62,500 nt of DNA from Prorocentrum cordatum (GCA_963575745.1 CAUYUJ010005714.1:300001-362500), one strand, 5' to 3'. Positions 10,798 through 20,629 are shown, counted from the stretch's first letter. Notes: generated by a model from the letters alone, not told the origin. Made by a program: numbers and translations.

Positions 10798-11155
10798 TTC
10801 AAAATGTGGCCCGGGAATGGAGTTCTGGGAACTTGAAGAACACGAAGTGGCCTACAGTTGGCTCCGGGCATTCAAAATCATGCCCAGGAATGGAGTTCTG
10901 GGATCTCGAAGACCACGAAGTGTCCTACTGTTGGCTCCGGGCATTCAAAATCATGCCCAGGAATGAAGTTCTGGTAACTCGAAGACCACGAAGTGGCCTA
11001 CAGTTGGCTCCGGGCATTCAAAATCATTCCCAGGAATGGAGTTCTGGCAACTCGAAGAACACGAAGTGGCTTACAGTTGGCTCTGGGCATTCAAAATCAT
11101 GCCCAGGAATGGAGTTCTGGGAACTCGAAGACCACGAAGTGCGCTACTGTTGGTG
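10798..11155. repeat. 73-bp tandem repeat, five copies
   Basis: Units start at 10798, 10871, 10944, 11017 and 11090, exactly 73 bp apart, each beginning TTCAAAAT and containing CAGGAATGGAGTTCTGG and CGAAGACCACGAAGTG. Copies differ at only a few positions, so the array looks young. Because 73 is not a multiple of three, the same peptide recurs in rotating frames, which argues against coding. Confidence 0.95.
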
Positions 11156-12300
11156 AAATACAGAGTCCCCGGCATCCTCCCCCGGATCGCGCCCAGACCC
11201 CCCTGGGGCGTCATGATGCTCTCTTTTGGCCCTACTAGAAACCTATCAGTCTTCGCTGTTAGGTAGAAAAAACCAGGGAGGGGAGGGGGGGGCTCCTCTT
11301 CTCGAGGAGAAGCGTTGTGGACGAAACAAGGGATCACCCTTAGACCACCTGTCGCCCAAAGGGCTGGTGGGACTTGCAGATTGTGTAACACAGCGTTTAT
11401 TCGAATGGACTGTTAAGCATAGAAGTGGGCAACTGGCCGGAGATTACCAGACACATTGGAAGAGCAAAGCGTGTGCTTCAATCTTTGGCAGCATGATTTA
11501 GTCACGCAAACACTACTGTGCGCCGAAAGATTCATCTCTTTCAGCCACTGTCCTCCCACAGCTGTAACAGTCAACCCGCACAGTAAGAATGAGCGACGTT
11601 CCAAGGTTACCCTTTGCATCCTTCCCCTTCGGCCCATCCTTGGTCGATTTCGCTGGCCGCGCCCCGCTCGCAAAGGGTCGGCATGGCCTTCCAAGGCCCT
11701 TGCACATCCTTATCGTGCGTGATTATTAGATAGGTTGACTGTACACAACTTGGAAGCAGTTTGGCTATTTCAAGCGGATCATAACAGGTTGGATGGTTTC
11801 CAAGCGGCATGCCAGGGACATGTATCAATTGTACTGCTTGCGTATTACTCCAGAATTCCCAACCAACACGTACGAGAACAAACACAAGTACGACCATTGA
11901 GCGCATAATTGCTTCAAATATAAGACAAGCTGTACAACAGAACCGCATATTCATCATAATATAGCTTGTTGCGAAAGCTCCTCTGCGAACATGGGGGGCG
12001 AAGTTCCCAAAAACGGCATAATCATCGTAGGCGCGGGCGACCAACATTACAGTGTGCCACCTCCGTTGTCCAGCAGGTGCTATTGCAGTGGCGTTGTCTC
12101 TCTCCTCACCCCTCCCTCCCTCCCCCTCCCCCAGTCTCCTTGCGCTCGCATGTGGCAAGCATGCAGGCTTTCATGCGAATCTAGTGTGTGCGCCAGACCG
12201 TTCATCTTCTGGGATGTGTGAGCCAATCGTGCTCCTGTCGCCCCCCTGCCGTTGTGCCGCTGCGTGGTGCCGGGCTCGACTGACTGAGGGGGTCATGGGG
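11156..12300. other. Lower-GC unique region, no gene established
   Basis: From about 11.4 to 12.0 kb the base composition is clearly more AT-rich than the neighbours and the sequence is non-repetitive. The longest frame is on the minus strand (11607-12158, 183 codons) with mixed residues and hydrophobic stretches, but I recognise no family. It could hold exons, a decayed element or plain intergenic DNA. Confidence 0.45.
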
Positions 12301-12308
12301 GGAAACGT

Positions 12309-12488
12309 TACAGTCGGAGCCCTGAAGAGGGAACCCTTTTGGTTGGGGAGGGGCTCCGCGTTCCTTAAGTGTTTCGCAGCTTGCCTCAGGTTTTCCTCAT
12401 GTCTTCGATGGGCAATCGAAGTGTAACTCATGGAAGACAGGGGCCTCGTTCCTCATTCAGGGTTCCTTAGGTCAACGCCCCGACGGTA
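12309..12488. mobile_element. 180-bp MITE with TA-flanked CAGTCGG termini
   Basis: The left end reads TA then CAGTCGGAGCCCTGAAGA and the right end reads TCAACGCCCCGACGG then TA, so the ends are imperfect inverted repeats flanked by TA. The interior contains CCCTTTTGGTTGGGG and a short stem around TTCGATGGGCAATCGAA. Two further copies lie at 27.94-28.24 kb and a fragment at 27.73 kb. CAGT ends with a TA duplication resemble Tc1/mariner-type elements, so I infer a non-autonomous derivative. No transposase is visible in the window. Confidence 0.75.
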
Positions 12489-12700
12489 GGTGCTCAGCGG
12501 CGCGATGGCCGTGCCGGCCGCTGTAGGTGCGGTGGAGGCCTGCAGCCGCCAGCGGCAGGCCCGATATCTCGCTGCCGCCGGCACCGACCGCGGACCGCCG
12601 CCGCCGCTGCGGCCGGCACTGCGGGAGCACGCCGGGTGGCCTTGCGCCGAGCCCGCGGAGCTCGCCGCCGCGTCGGCACTCAGAAGCACGTCCCGGCAGA
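12489..12700. other. GC-rich unique patch, possible exon
   Basis: Very GC-rich, non-repetitive sequence between the MITE and a GA repeat. It is open on the + strand with an Ala/Arg-rich product, but no motif is recognisable. Confidence 0.3.
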
Positions 12701-12815
12701 GAGAGAGAGAGAAGGAGAGAGGAAGAGAGAGAGAGAGAGAGAAGGAGAGAGGAGGAGAGAGAGAAGCACGTCCCGGCAGAGAGAGAGAGAGAAGGAGAGA
12801 GGAGGAGAGAGATGA
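12701..12815. repeat. GAGA microsatellite with duplicated lead-in
   Basis: Runs of GA interspersed with GGAGAGAGG. The lead-in AGCACGTCCCGGCAGAGAG occurs twice, near 12687 and 12766, so about 80 bp has been duplicated in tandem. Confidence 0.85.
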
Positions 12816-12904
12816 TCTGTCCTTTTGGTTCGGGAGAGCGGGGGAGAAGCACGGGAGAAGCAGGGAGAGCCCAGATCACAGGGCCAGTCTCCCGCCGATT
12901 TTTA

Positions 12905-13410
12905 TGCGCGACGGCTGCTTCAGGACCGCTTCTTCTGGACCATATCTTCCGAACAAGTTATTCTGGGCGGGTTCTTCCGGACCACTTCTTCCGAGCGAGT
13001 TCGTTCGAAAGTTCCTCCTCCGCTTTGTCGTTCATCCTCCACATCCTCCTTCTACTCCTTGTCCTCCTCCTTCCTCGATCTGCTCTCCGACGGTCTCTTC
13101 CTAGAACGATATCTTCCTAGAACGTTTTTTTCCTAGAACGGTTTCTTCCGCGACGATTTCTTCCCAACGATTTGTTCCGAACGATTTCTTCCAGACGACG
13201 TCTTCCAGTCTTCTTCCGGGCGACTTCTTCTGGGCGATTCCTTCCGGACGAACTCTTCCAGACGATTTCTTCCGAGCGACTTCTTCCGGACGGTTCCTTC
13301 CGGGAGCTCTCTGCCAGATGCTCCAAACCATGTCTCCCGGACGACTGCTTCCGGACCATTTCTTCCGAACGACTTCTGCTGAACGACTTCTTCTGGGCTG
13401 CTGCTTCCCC
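12905..13410. repeat. 14-bp minisatellite, consensus TTCTTCCGGACGAC
   Basis: Degenerate 14-bp units with TTCTTCCG every 14 bases or small multiples. Three units make 42 bases, so the minus strand shows an apparent 14-residue peptide repeat with a (E)EIVRKKSSGR core. The family recurs at 26.61-27.06 and 27.23-27.42 kb. It is probably non-coding. Confidence 0.85.
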
Positions 13411-13600
13411 TCCTCCTCCCTCCTCCTCGTCCTCCGCCTCCTCCTCCGCCTCCTCCCCCTCCTCCTCCGCGACCTCGTCCTCCCCCTCCTCCTCCTCCTC
13501 CCCCTCCTCATCCTCCTCCTCCCCTTCCTCCTCCCTCCTCCGCGTCCTCCGCGTCCTCCTCCGCCTCCTCCTCCTCCTCCGCGACCTCGCCCTCCTCCGC
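13411..13600. repeat. TCC pyrimidine tract
   Basis: CTCCTCC repeats with CGC/GTCC interruptions directly follow the 14-bp minisatellite. At 27.07-27.23 kb a TCC tract is again joined to the same minisatellite family. Confidence 0.85.
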
Positions 13601-13990
13601 GTCCGCGGCCCCGCTCTTCCAGCCCCCCCGCTCCCTCTGGGGATCCACAGAGTATACGCCACCACCACGCCGATATCTCCTGTCGCCTCTTTCCAGCGAG
13701 AGGGAGGGGCGGGAGGGAGGTGGTGGTGGTGTATATTTTTGGGCCCCCGATCCTTCTCTCCGAAGGGTGGCCCCAGGGTGGCCCCCGGGAGCCCCCAGAG
13801 AAGCCCACGGGAGGCCTCCACAAGACGGGCTCCAGAAACTGGCCCAGGCACGGCCGGAGAGCGTCCGAGGAGCGCCCTGGGAGGGGCCCAGGACGCCCTT
13901 TCCGAGCTTCCGAGGGGGCAGTGAGTTCCCACCCACTCCCCCTCCTCCACCTCCTCCTTTTTCTGCGCAGGCCGCTCGGCGATCACACCT
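13601..13990. other. Spacer with GGCCCCCGGGAG-type repeats
   Basis: A mixed stretch followed by short G/C-rich repeats (GTGGCCCC, GGGAGCCCCC) at 13745-13900, the complementary style of 9028-9135. No gene is recognised. Confidence 0.5.
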
Positions 13991-14140
13991 CCTCCTCCTC
14001 CTCCTCCTCCTCCTCCTCCTCCTCCTCCTCCTCCTCTTCCCCCTCCTCCTCCTCTTCCCCCTCCCCCTCCTCCTCCCCTTCCCCCTCCACCTCCTCCTCC
14101 GCCTCCTCCTCCTCCTCCTCCTCCTCCTCCCCGTCTTATT
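13991..14140. repeat. TCC microsatellite
   Basis: About 150 bases of CTCCTC with a few CCCC and TTCC interruptions. Confidence 0.9.
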
Positions 14141-14850
14141 TTTCCTCTTCGTGTTTACATCCGCGCGCGCATCCGCGTGTACATGCGTGCCACGGCGGCC
14201 AACACGGCCCCAAGAGGCCTCTCAGACCTGACCGAAAGGTCCAGAGAGCGCCCCAAGATGGATGGCCCCCAAAAGAGCCCCAAGAGTGCCCCAAGAGTGC
14301 GCCAAGATCGCTCCAAACGTCCTCCACAACAACACCTCAACTCGCCTGGCGAACTGGCTCTGGATGGGCTCGTGGGGATACGCGAACACAGGCACGGCGG
14401 CGCCTGCTTGAAAACCTCATCAATGTCGAGGTCTCCATCATGTAGCCCGTCCTCGTATTCACTACGATCTATCCTCCACGCACTGACCGCAAGAATTCCC
14501 TTCTCATGCACGTGCCTTCCCTTATCTGATGCACCCACCCGTGAACTTATCCCCTCTTGTGGGTGATCGGCAGTGTGGCGGATGCCACTTGAAATCATAC
14601 ACATTGTTCATTTCTAAGTATTCGAAAGTTCTTTGATTTTTTGGGGCCAAGATCCTTTCATTTCTCATTGTTCTACCATGGGCCTCTTCTTGGCCACTAG
14701 GGAGCCAGGAACAATTAGAAACGAGCACAATTTGAAATGAGCACGATTAGAAATGAACGACGTGTATGTGATGCCCACAGCACCCCATGATGACCCTGAC
14801 CAACAAACGCCCCTTCCACATTCTGCACCGCCATCCGGCGCCCATCCAGC
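14141..14850. other. Lower-GC spacer, weak exon-like patch on minus strand
   Basis: Repetitive GCCCCAAGAG phrases at 14200-14310 lead into unique, AT-richer DNA. The minus strand between about 14340 and 14520 reads mixed, protein-like residues (EYEDGLHDGDLDIDEVFKQ). I cannot assign a family, and no convincing splice pair or start is visible. Confidence 0.25.
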
Positions 14851-14851
14851 G

Positions 14852-15068
14852 CAGTGCAATGCACACGCAACGCAACAGGATGCAACGCAATGCAATGCAA
14901 TGTAACGCAATGCAATGCAGTGCAATTCAATACAATGCTAATCCAGAGCAATGCAACGCAATGCAATGCAACAGGATGCAATGCCATGCAGCGCATCACG
15001 ATACAGTGCAACGCAATTCAATACAATGCAACGCAAAGCATTGCAATGCAATGCAATGCAATGTAACA
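14852..15068. repeat. GCAAT/GCAAC pentanucleotide array
   Basis: About 220 bases of five-base units (GCAAT, GCAAC, ACAAT and similar). Related pentamer arrays occur at 25.60-25.66 kb in the same orientation and at 54.48-54.78 kb as TTGCA/TTTGC in reverse. Confidence 0.9.
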
Positions 15069-15081
15069 GAATGCGCATCCC

Positions 15082-15365
15082 GTCACGTGGCAGCGCCGCG
15101 GGGCCGAAAACAAATACCTGTCATTCCGCTCGCCACGTACGCCTGGGCGGGCCACTGAATACTCTTCCGCTCTACTTGTCACGTGGCCGCGCCGCGGGGT
15201 CCGAAACAATAGCAGTTGTTACACTCTATTCGTCACGTGGCAACGCCGCGGGGGCCGAAAGTAATGCTATGCCACGCCACTCGCCACGTGGCAACGCCTG
15301 CAGGCGCGAATACATCGTATTCCATTCTGGTCGTCACGTGGCAGCGCCGCGGGGGCCGCAACAAA
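15082..15365. repeat. About 50-bp repeat with CACGTG core, six units
   Basis: The phrase TCACGTGGCAACGCCGCGGG recurs near 15082, 15130, 15178, 15232, 15283 and 15332. The palindromic hexamer CACGTG is kept in five of the six units. It follows the GCAAT array directly, and a similar array follows the GCAAT array at 25.73-25.94 kb. CACGTG is a known E-box/G-box core, but a regulatory role is only speculation. Confidence 0.85.
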
Positions 15366-15371
15366 GATGCT

Positions 15372-15445
15372 ACGAGGACGACGACGAGGACGACGACCAG
15401 AACGACGACGACGATGACGACGACGACGACGACGACGAGGGCCAT
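15372..15445. repeat. GAC triplet microsatellite
   Basis: About 70 bases of GAC/GAG triplets with ACC and ATG interruptions, adjoining the CACGTG array. Confidence 0.85.
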
Positions 15446-15554
15446 GGGGGCGAACAAACCTTCTACCCTATACCTCTCCTCGTCCTTCCTCCCCCTTTCC
15501 TCCTCCCTCCTCAATCCTCCCTCCTCCTTCACTCCTACCCCTTCCTTCCTCCAC

Positions 15555-15800
15555 AGTTACTCAATATGAAAATTCTCTCCCTCTTCCCCTGATGGCGTCC
15601 GGGTGATGGCCGCGCACCCTCCGCGTACTGTTTTTTACACAGGATTCCCGGGAAATCCCGGGAAACGACTCTCGCTGAGGCGCCGGCGTCATTTTCGGGC
15701 CGAACGCCCCCCGCGTATTGTTTTTTCCCAACCATCCTGTGGTGTTGGGTCCTCGTTTTGAAGAGACGGCGCCCCGCGTTCCTCACCTCCTCCTCCTCCC
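15555..15800 (+). mobile_element. Family A left-half copy
   Basis: It shares TACTCAATATGAAAA, CTTCCCCTGATGGCGT, CGCGTATTGTTTTTT, ACACAGGATTCCCGGGA and CTGAGGCGCCGGC with 1836-2160. It continues into CCCAACCATCCTGTGGTGTT and GACGGCGCCCCGCGTTCCTC, which recur at 17.61-17.68 kb. Confidence 0.75.
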
Positions 15801-15811
15801 CTCCCTCCTCC

Positions 15812-15995
<184 letters not shown>

Positions 15996-16029
15996 ATCAC
16001 CACCCCATTTCGGCCACAACCCCTCACAA

Positions 16030-17520
16030 CTTTTCGTGTGCCCCAAGGAGCTCCACCGAAGGCCCCAGTGGCAGGGTCCGCATGCCTCCCCACCACCCTT
16101 TTCGGCACACCCCCTCACACGTTTCGTGGCCCCATAGGGAGCTCCACGAAGGCCCCAGTGGCAGGGTTCGCATGCCTCCCCACGCCCATTTCGGCACACC
16201 CCTCACACGTTTCGTGGCCCCATAGGGAGCTCCACCGAAGGCCCCAGTGGCAGCGTCCGCATGCCTCCCCACCACCCATTTCGGCACACCCCTCACACGT
16301 TTCGTGGCCCCATAGGGAGCTCCACCGAAGGCCCCAGTGGCAGGGTCCGCATGCCTCCCCACCACCCATTTCGGCACACCCCTCACACGTTTCGTGGCCC
16401 CATAGGGAGCTCCACCGAAGGCCCCAGTGGCTGCGTCCGCATGCCTCCCCACCACCCATTTCGGCACACCCCTCACACGTTTCGTGGCCCATAGGGAGCT
16501 CCACCGAAGGCCCCAGTGGCTGCGTTCGCATGCCTCCCCACCACCCATGTCGGCACACCCCTCACACGTTTCGTGGCCCCATAGGGAGCTCCACCGAAGG
16601 CCCCAGTGGCAGGGTCCGCATGCCTCCCCACCACCCGTTTCGGCACACCCCTCACACGCTTCGTGGCCCCATAGGGAGCTCCACCGAAGGCCCCAGCGGC
16701 AGGGTCCGCATGCCTCCCCACCACCCATTTCGGCACACCCCTCACACGCCTCGTGGCCCCATAGGGAGATCCACCGAGGCCCCAGTGGCTAATGGTCCGC
16801 ATGCTCGCCCCCACCACCCATTTCGGCACACCCCTCACACGCTCGCGCCCCCCTAGGAAAGCTCCACCGAAGGGCCCCTATGGCAGGGTGGCTTGCGTTC
16901 GCATGCCTCTGGCCCACACACACCATATTCGCACACCCCTCACGTTTCGTGGCCCCATAGGGAGCTCCACCGAATGCCCCAGTGGCAGGGTCCGCATGCC
17001 TCCCCACCACTCATTTCGGCACACCCCTCACACGCTTCGTGGCCCCATAAGGAGCTCCACCGAAGGCCCCAGTAGCAGGGTCAGCACGCCTCCCCACCAC
17101 CCATGTCGGCACACCCCTCACACGCTTCGCGGCCCCATAGGGAGCTCCACCGAAGGCCCCAGCGGCAGGGTCCGCATGCCCCCCACACCCATTTCGGCAC
17201 ACCCCTCACACGCTTCGTGGCCCCATAGGGAGCTCCACCGAAGGCCCCAGTGGCTGCGTTCGCATGCCGCCCCCACACCAATTTCGGCACACCCCTCACA
17301 CGTTTCGTGGCCCCACAGGGAGCTCCACCGAAGGCCCCAGTGGCTGCGTTCGCATGCCGCCCCCACACCAACTTCGGTGCACCCCTCACACGTTTCGTGG
17401 CCCCATAAGGAGCTCCACCGAAGGCCCCAGTGGCAACGTTCGCATGCCGCCCCCACACCCATTTCGGCACACCCCTCAAACGGTTCGTGGCCCCATAGGG
17501 AGATCCACCGAAGACGGTAC
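16030..17520. repeat. 90-bp satellite array, about 16 units
   Basis: Each unit reads CCCCATAGGGAGCTCCACCG, then AAGGCCCCAGTGGC, then CGCATGCCTCCCCACCACCC, then ATTTCGGCACACCCCTCACA and CGTTTCGTGG. The 90-bp period is divisible by three, so long frames stay open on both strands with a 30-residue repeat (PIGSSTEGPSG core on +). Central units are nearly identical and edge units diverge. Related arrays lie at 17.88-18.66, 36.07-37.0 and 61.0-61.86 kb. It is almost certainly satellite rather than gene. Confidence 0.93.
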
Positions 17521-17572
17521 TCACACCAGCATTACTCACAACTGCATCTGGTTGGGTCCTTCGCCAGGCTAA
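17510..17572. repeat. Conserved end module of the 90-bp satellite
   Basis: The module GAAGACGGTACTCACACCAG, then CATTACTCACAACTGCAT, then GGTTGGGTCCTTCGCCAGGC closes the array. It recurs at 18650-18715, in degenerate form at 36980-37035, and inverted at about 60935-61000. Four independent arrays ending in the same unique module suggest the array and module move together. Confidence 0.8.
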
Positions 17573-17605
17573 TTTACACACAGGATTCCCGGGAAACGGG
17601 TTTTC

Positions 17606-17746
17606 GCCTGCGTTTTTTCCCAACCATCCTGTGGTGTTGGGTCCTCGTTTTGAAGAGACGGCGCCCCGCGTTCCTCACCTCCTCCTCCTCCTCCCCCCCC
17701 CTCCCTCCTCCCATCATCATCATCATCATCCATCATCATCATCATA

Positions 17747-17792
<46 letters not shown>

Positions 17793-18715
17793 TCATCACA
17801 TCCAATCATCATCATCACATCATCATCATCGTCATCGTACATCATCATCATCAGCATCCCCACCACAATCTATCACATCACCACCACCCATTTCGGAAAC
17901 CCCCTCACGTTTCGTGGCCCCAAGGGAGCTCCACCGAAGGCCCCAGTGGCAGGGTTCGCATTCCTCCCCACCACTAATTTCGCACAGTGCCCCTCACACG
18001 TTTCGTGGCCCCATAGGGAGCTCCACCGAGTGCCCCAGTGGCCTCCCCCCACCACCCATTTCGGCACCCCCTCACAGTTTCGTGGCCCCATAGGGATCCC
18101 CACCGAAGGCCCAGTGGCAGGTTCGCATGCCCTCCCCACCACCCATTTCGTTTCGTGGCCCTCACACTTTTCGTGGCCCCATAGGGAGCTCCACCGAAGG
18201 CCCCAGTGGCCTGGTTCGCATGCCTCCCCACCACCCATTTCGGCACACCCCTCACACGTTTCGTGGCCCCATGGGGATTTCCACTGAAGGCCCCAGTGAC
18301 TGGGTTCGCATGCGCCCCCACACCCATTTCGGCACACCCCTCACACGTTTCGTGGCACCATAGGGAGCTCCACCGAAGGCCCCAGTGGCTGCGTTCGCAT
18401 GCCGCCCCCACACCAATTTCGGCACACCCCTCACACACGTTTCGTGGCCCCACAGGGAGCTCCACCGAAGGCCCCAGTGGCTGCGTTCGCATGCCGCCCC
18501 CACACCAATTTCGGGCACACCCCTCACACGTTTCGTGGCCCCATAAGGAGCTCCACCGAAGGCCCCAGTGGCAACGTTCGCATGCCGCCCCACACACCCA
18601 TTTCGGCACACCCCTCAAACGGTTCGTGGCCCCATAGGGAGATCCACCGAAGACGGTACTCACACCAGCATTACTCACAACTGCATATGGTTGGGTCCTT
18701 CGCCAGGCTAATTTC
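17606..18715. repeat. Second copy of a tandem segmental duplication
   Basis: The order of blocks repeats that of 15.72-17.57 kb: TTTTTTCCCAACCATCCTG and GACGGCGCCCCGCGTTCCTC, a TCC run, an interrupted ATC array (17714-17870), a 90-bp satellite (17880-18655, about nine units) and the end module. The second satellite is shorter and more diverged than the first. Confidence 0.8.
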
Positions 18716-19090
18716 AAAATGATGCTCTCGCTGAGGCGCCGGCCTCATTTCTGCTCCCGACTCGTTCCGAATCGTGCTCCCGCTGCAGCGTGGGCCTCAT
18801 TTTCGGATCGGTGTTTGGCCTCCGTCGTTCAGGATGGCGTTCTCGCCCCAGCGCGGGCCTCTTTCTCGCGCGCCCATCCGCCCGCCACCACCGCGCCGCA
18901 CCACCACCACCCACCACCACCCACCACCACCACCACCACCACCACCACCACCACCACCACCACCACCACCACCACCACCACTACCACTACCACCACCACC
19001 ACCACCACCACCACCACCACCACGATCACAACCACCACCAGCACCAGCACCACCACCAGCACGAGCACCAGCACCAGCACCAGCACCACG
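18700..19090 (+). mobile_element. Family A left half and CCA array, cut by LINE-1
   Basis: CTGAGGCGCCGGCCTCATTT, CTCGTTCCGAATCGTGCTCC and GGCGTTCTCGCCCCAGCGCG match 1970-2150. They are followed, as at 2200-2490, by CCA-rich DNA (18891-19090). The matching right half resumes only at 25.26 kb, after LINE-1. Confidence 0.7.
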
Positions 19091-19102
19091 CTGGCGATCG
19101 AC

Positions 19103-19987
19103 ATGCGGGCGGACGAGCTTGCGAGCACCCTCAAGCTTCTGAACCACTTCCTGCTCCGAGGGGTGGTTGCCCGCGCTCCTCGTCGGAGCCCCTCCAGCTC
19201 TGTGGCCATACCGCGTATCATCCTCGATTGCATCCTCCCGGCTGGGCTTCCTGATTTTGAAGTGCTTCTTCTCCTTCGTCGGTCCCGGGGGGGGGCCTTG
19301 GCAGGGGACACGTTCTTCGGCATGCGGTCCATGATCGCCAACTCGGACTCCCTCATCCTCGAGTTCTCGTCCACGCTGGCGCTCTCTCAATACTGGCCCC
19401 TCTGCACGGAACTGGTCAGCGTCACGCCAACCAAGGCTGTGATATACACCTCCAGGGACGCCGACGCCTGGACTCGAGCCATGGACCACGTCATGCAGAT
19501 GGACACAGAAGAGACTTCCGTGAAGCTGAGGTGGAAATCGTCCAAGTACGGGGGCAAGGTGGTGGCTGTCCCTTCTGCCACCTCCCGGGGGCTCGCGGCT
19601 TCGAGGAGGCGCGGAACGGCCCCTATCTCCAAGCACGACTTCGTCGCCGAGGTGATGGTGCGCGGCGAGATCGGGCAGGAAGATGGTGAAGTGCTGCGGC
19701 TGCTCATGGCGCATGCCTGCACTGCCACCGGTCTCTCCCTGCAGGAGACCGACTACACGCGGCACCCGAAGCCCGGGGAATTCATCCACCTGGCCTCCCA
19801 GGACACATCTGCCCTCCCAGGGCGCATGCGGGTCCTGCTCGCGAGCGCCGAGGAGGTGAGGCGCTTGTACACCGCGCTCCATGGACAGGTTTTGCAGGTG
19901 GGCTCGGACCGCATCGGCGTGGAGGTCTCCAACGACCTGGTGGACAGCCGCGGCGTGCCGGGAAACGGCCGCCGGGGGAGGGCGTGA
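19103..19987 (+). CDS. LINE-1 ORF1-like protein
   Basis: A 294-codon frame starts at the first ATG downstream of the CCA repeat. The frame is open further upstream to 18719, but that part is repeat and should not be counted. Residues are mixed and globular-looking: a Leu-rich N-terminal stretch (ELASTLKLLNHFLLRG), a middle segment with WTRAMDHVMQMD and SVKLRWKSSKYGGKV, and a C-terminal part with EEVRRLYTALHGQV and an Arg/Gly-rich end. No zinc knuckle is evident. Its place directly upstream of the RT ORF, on the same strand, suggests the RNA-binding ORF1 protein of a LINE. Fold and function are inferred from position only. A host gene fragment is the alternative. Confidence 0.6.
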   Translation: MRADELASTLKLLNHFLLRGVVARAPRRSPSSSVAIPRIILDCILPAGLPDFEVLLLLRRSRGGALAGDTFFGMRSMIANSDSLILEFSSTLALSQYWPLCTELVSVTPTKAVIYTSRDADAWTRAMDHVMQMDTEETSVKLRWKSSKYGGKVVAVPSATSRGLAASRRRGTAPISKHDFVAEVMVRGEIGQEDGEVLRLLMAHACTATGLSLQETDYTRHPKPGEFIHLASQDTSALPGRMRVLLASAEEVRRLYTALHGQVLQVGSDRIGVEVSNDLVDSRGVPGNGRRGRA

Positions 19988-20629
19988 GCGCCCCTCCTCC
20001 CTGGACTCTTCAATGCTCGGTGCATGCGCCTTTAATTCGTTTTTGGGACGCTGAAGGGGCCGCAGGTTTTCTTCTGGAGTTGGTTTGGTCCCTCCTCCCA
20101 GTTCACTCTGGGACGAGCAACTGCGACCCTCCCCGGAGTTCTCTTGTGGTCTTGCCCTCGCTTTTTTGCCATATCCCCGCTCCTGCCGCTGACTCTGTCG
20201 GCCTCTCGGGCCCTCCCCTCCACTGTAACGCTGATTCTGTGCTGGATCCCACGTTTAATTCCAATGATAGTTTGTCCGATTCGCAGTGCCCCCACTCCAA
20301 TTCTGATAATTTGTTGAATTCTCAGTTTTTTAATCAGCATTATGCTTCTAATTCGGCCTCGTCCGGCGACCTCGTGTTTTGCTCTGACTGGGCGCGCCCC
20401 CCTCTACCGCCGTTCTGTTTCGGCGCTGCGGACGTCCTCCCCCAGGACCCTGCGGCCGCTCTCAGGCTGGATCTGCCAAGCTCCGTGTATCGCCGCCAGC
20501 GCCTGATGCGAGCGCTGGGCGCCCTGCCACAGTCCCCGCTTCTTCCTGCTTCCCTCGCCCCCCCGCCTCTCCTCCTCCTCCTCCTCCTCCTCTTCCTCCC
20601 GGCAGGGGCAGTTTCAAGGCGCTTTCAGC
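19984..20629 (+). other. LINE-1 inter-ORF frame bridging ORF1 and ORF2
   Basis: This frame is open from GTG at 19984, overlapping the ORF1 stop by four bases, and runs past the ORF2 start to 21036. Its first 215 codons read as coding-like mixed residues (LNSQFFNQHYASNS, SSVYRRQRLMRALGALPQSP), then a TCC run. ORF2 lies in the next frame, which is open from 20507 after a TGA at 20504 but has no ATG. A shift between about 20507 and 20630 would fuse the two. A polypyrimidine run ending in GGCAG just before ORF2 also looks like a splice acceptor. Confidence 0.4.

Noticed and set aside
9390-10966. Long Gln/Pro/Ala/Ser-rich open frames
   Set aside because: They follow from the CAGCCT hexamer period, and frame content changes only with repeat phase.
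11607-12158. 183-codon minus-strand frame in the low-GC patch
   Set aside because: No recognisable motif and no supporting start or splice context. Kept only as a region note.
13101-13986. Basic repeat protein on the minus strand with RKKSSGR units
   Set aside because: The 14-residue peptide period equals three copies of the 14-base minisatellite unit, and all three frames of the same strand show it.
16024-18717. Possible repeat-protein gene in the 90-bp arrays
   Set aside because: Open on both strands because 90 is divisible by three. No start context, no unique ends in the peptide, and copies at other loci are freely frameshifted.
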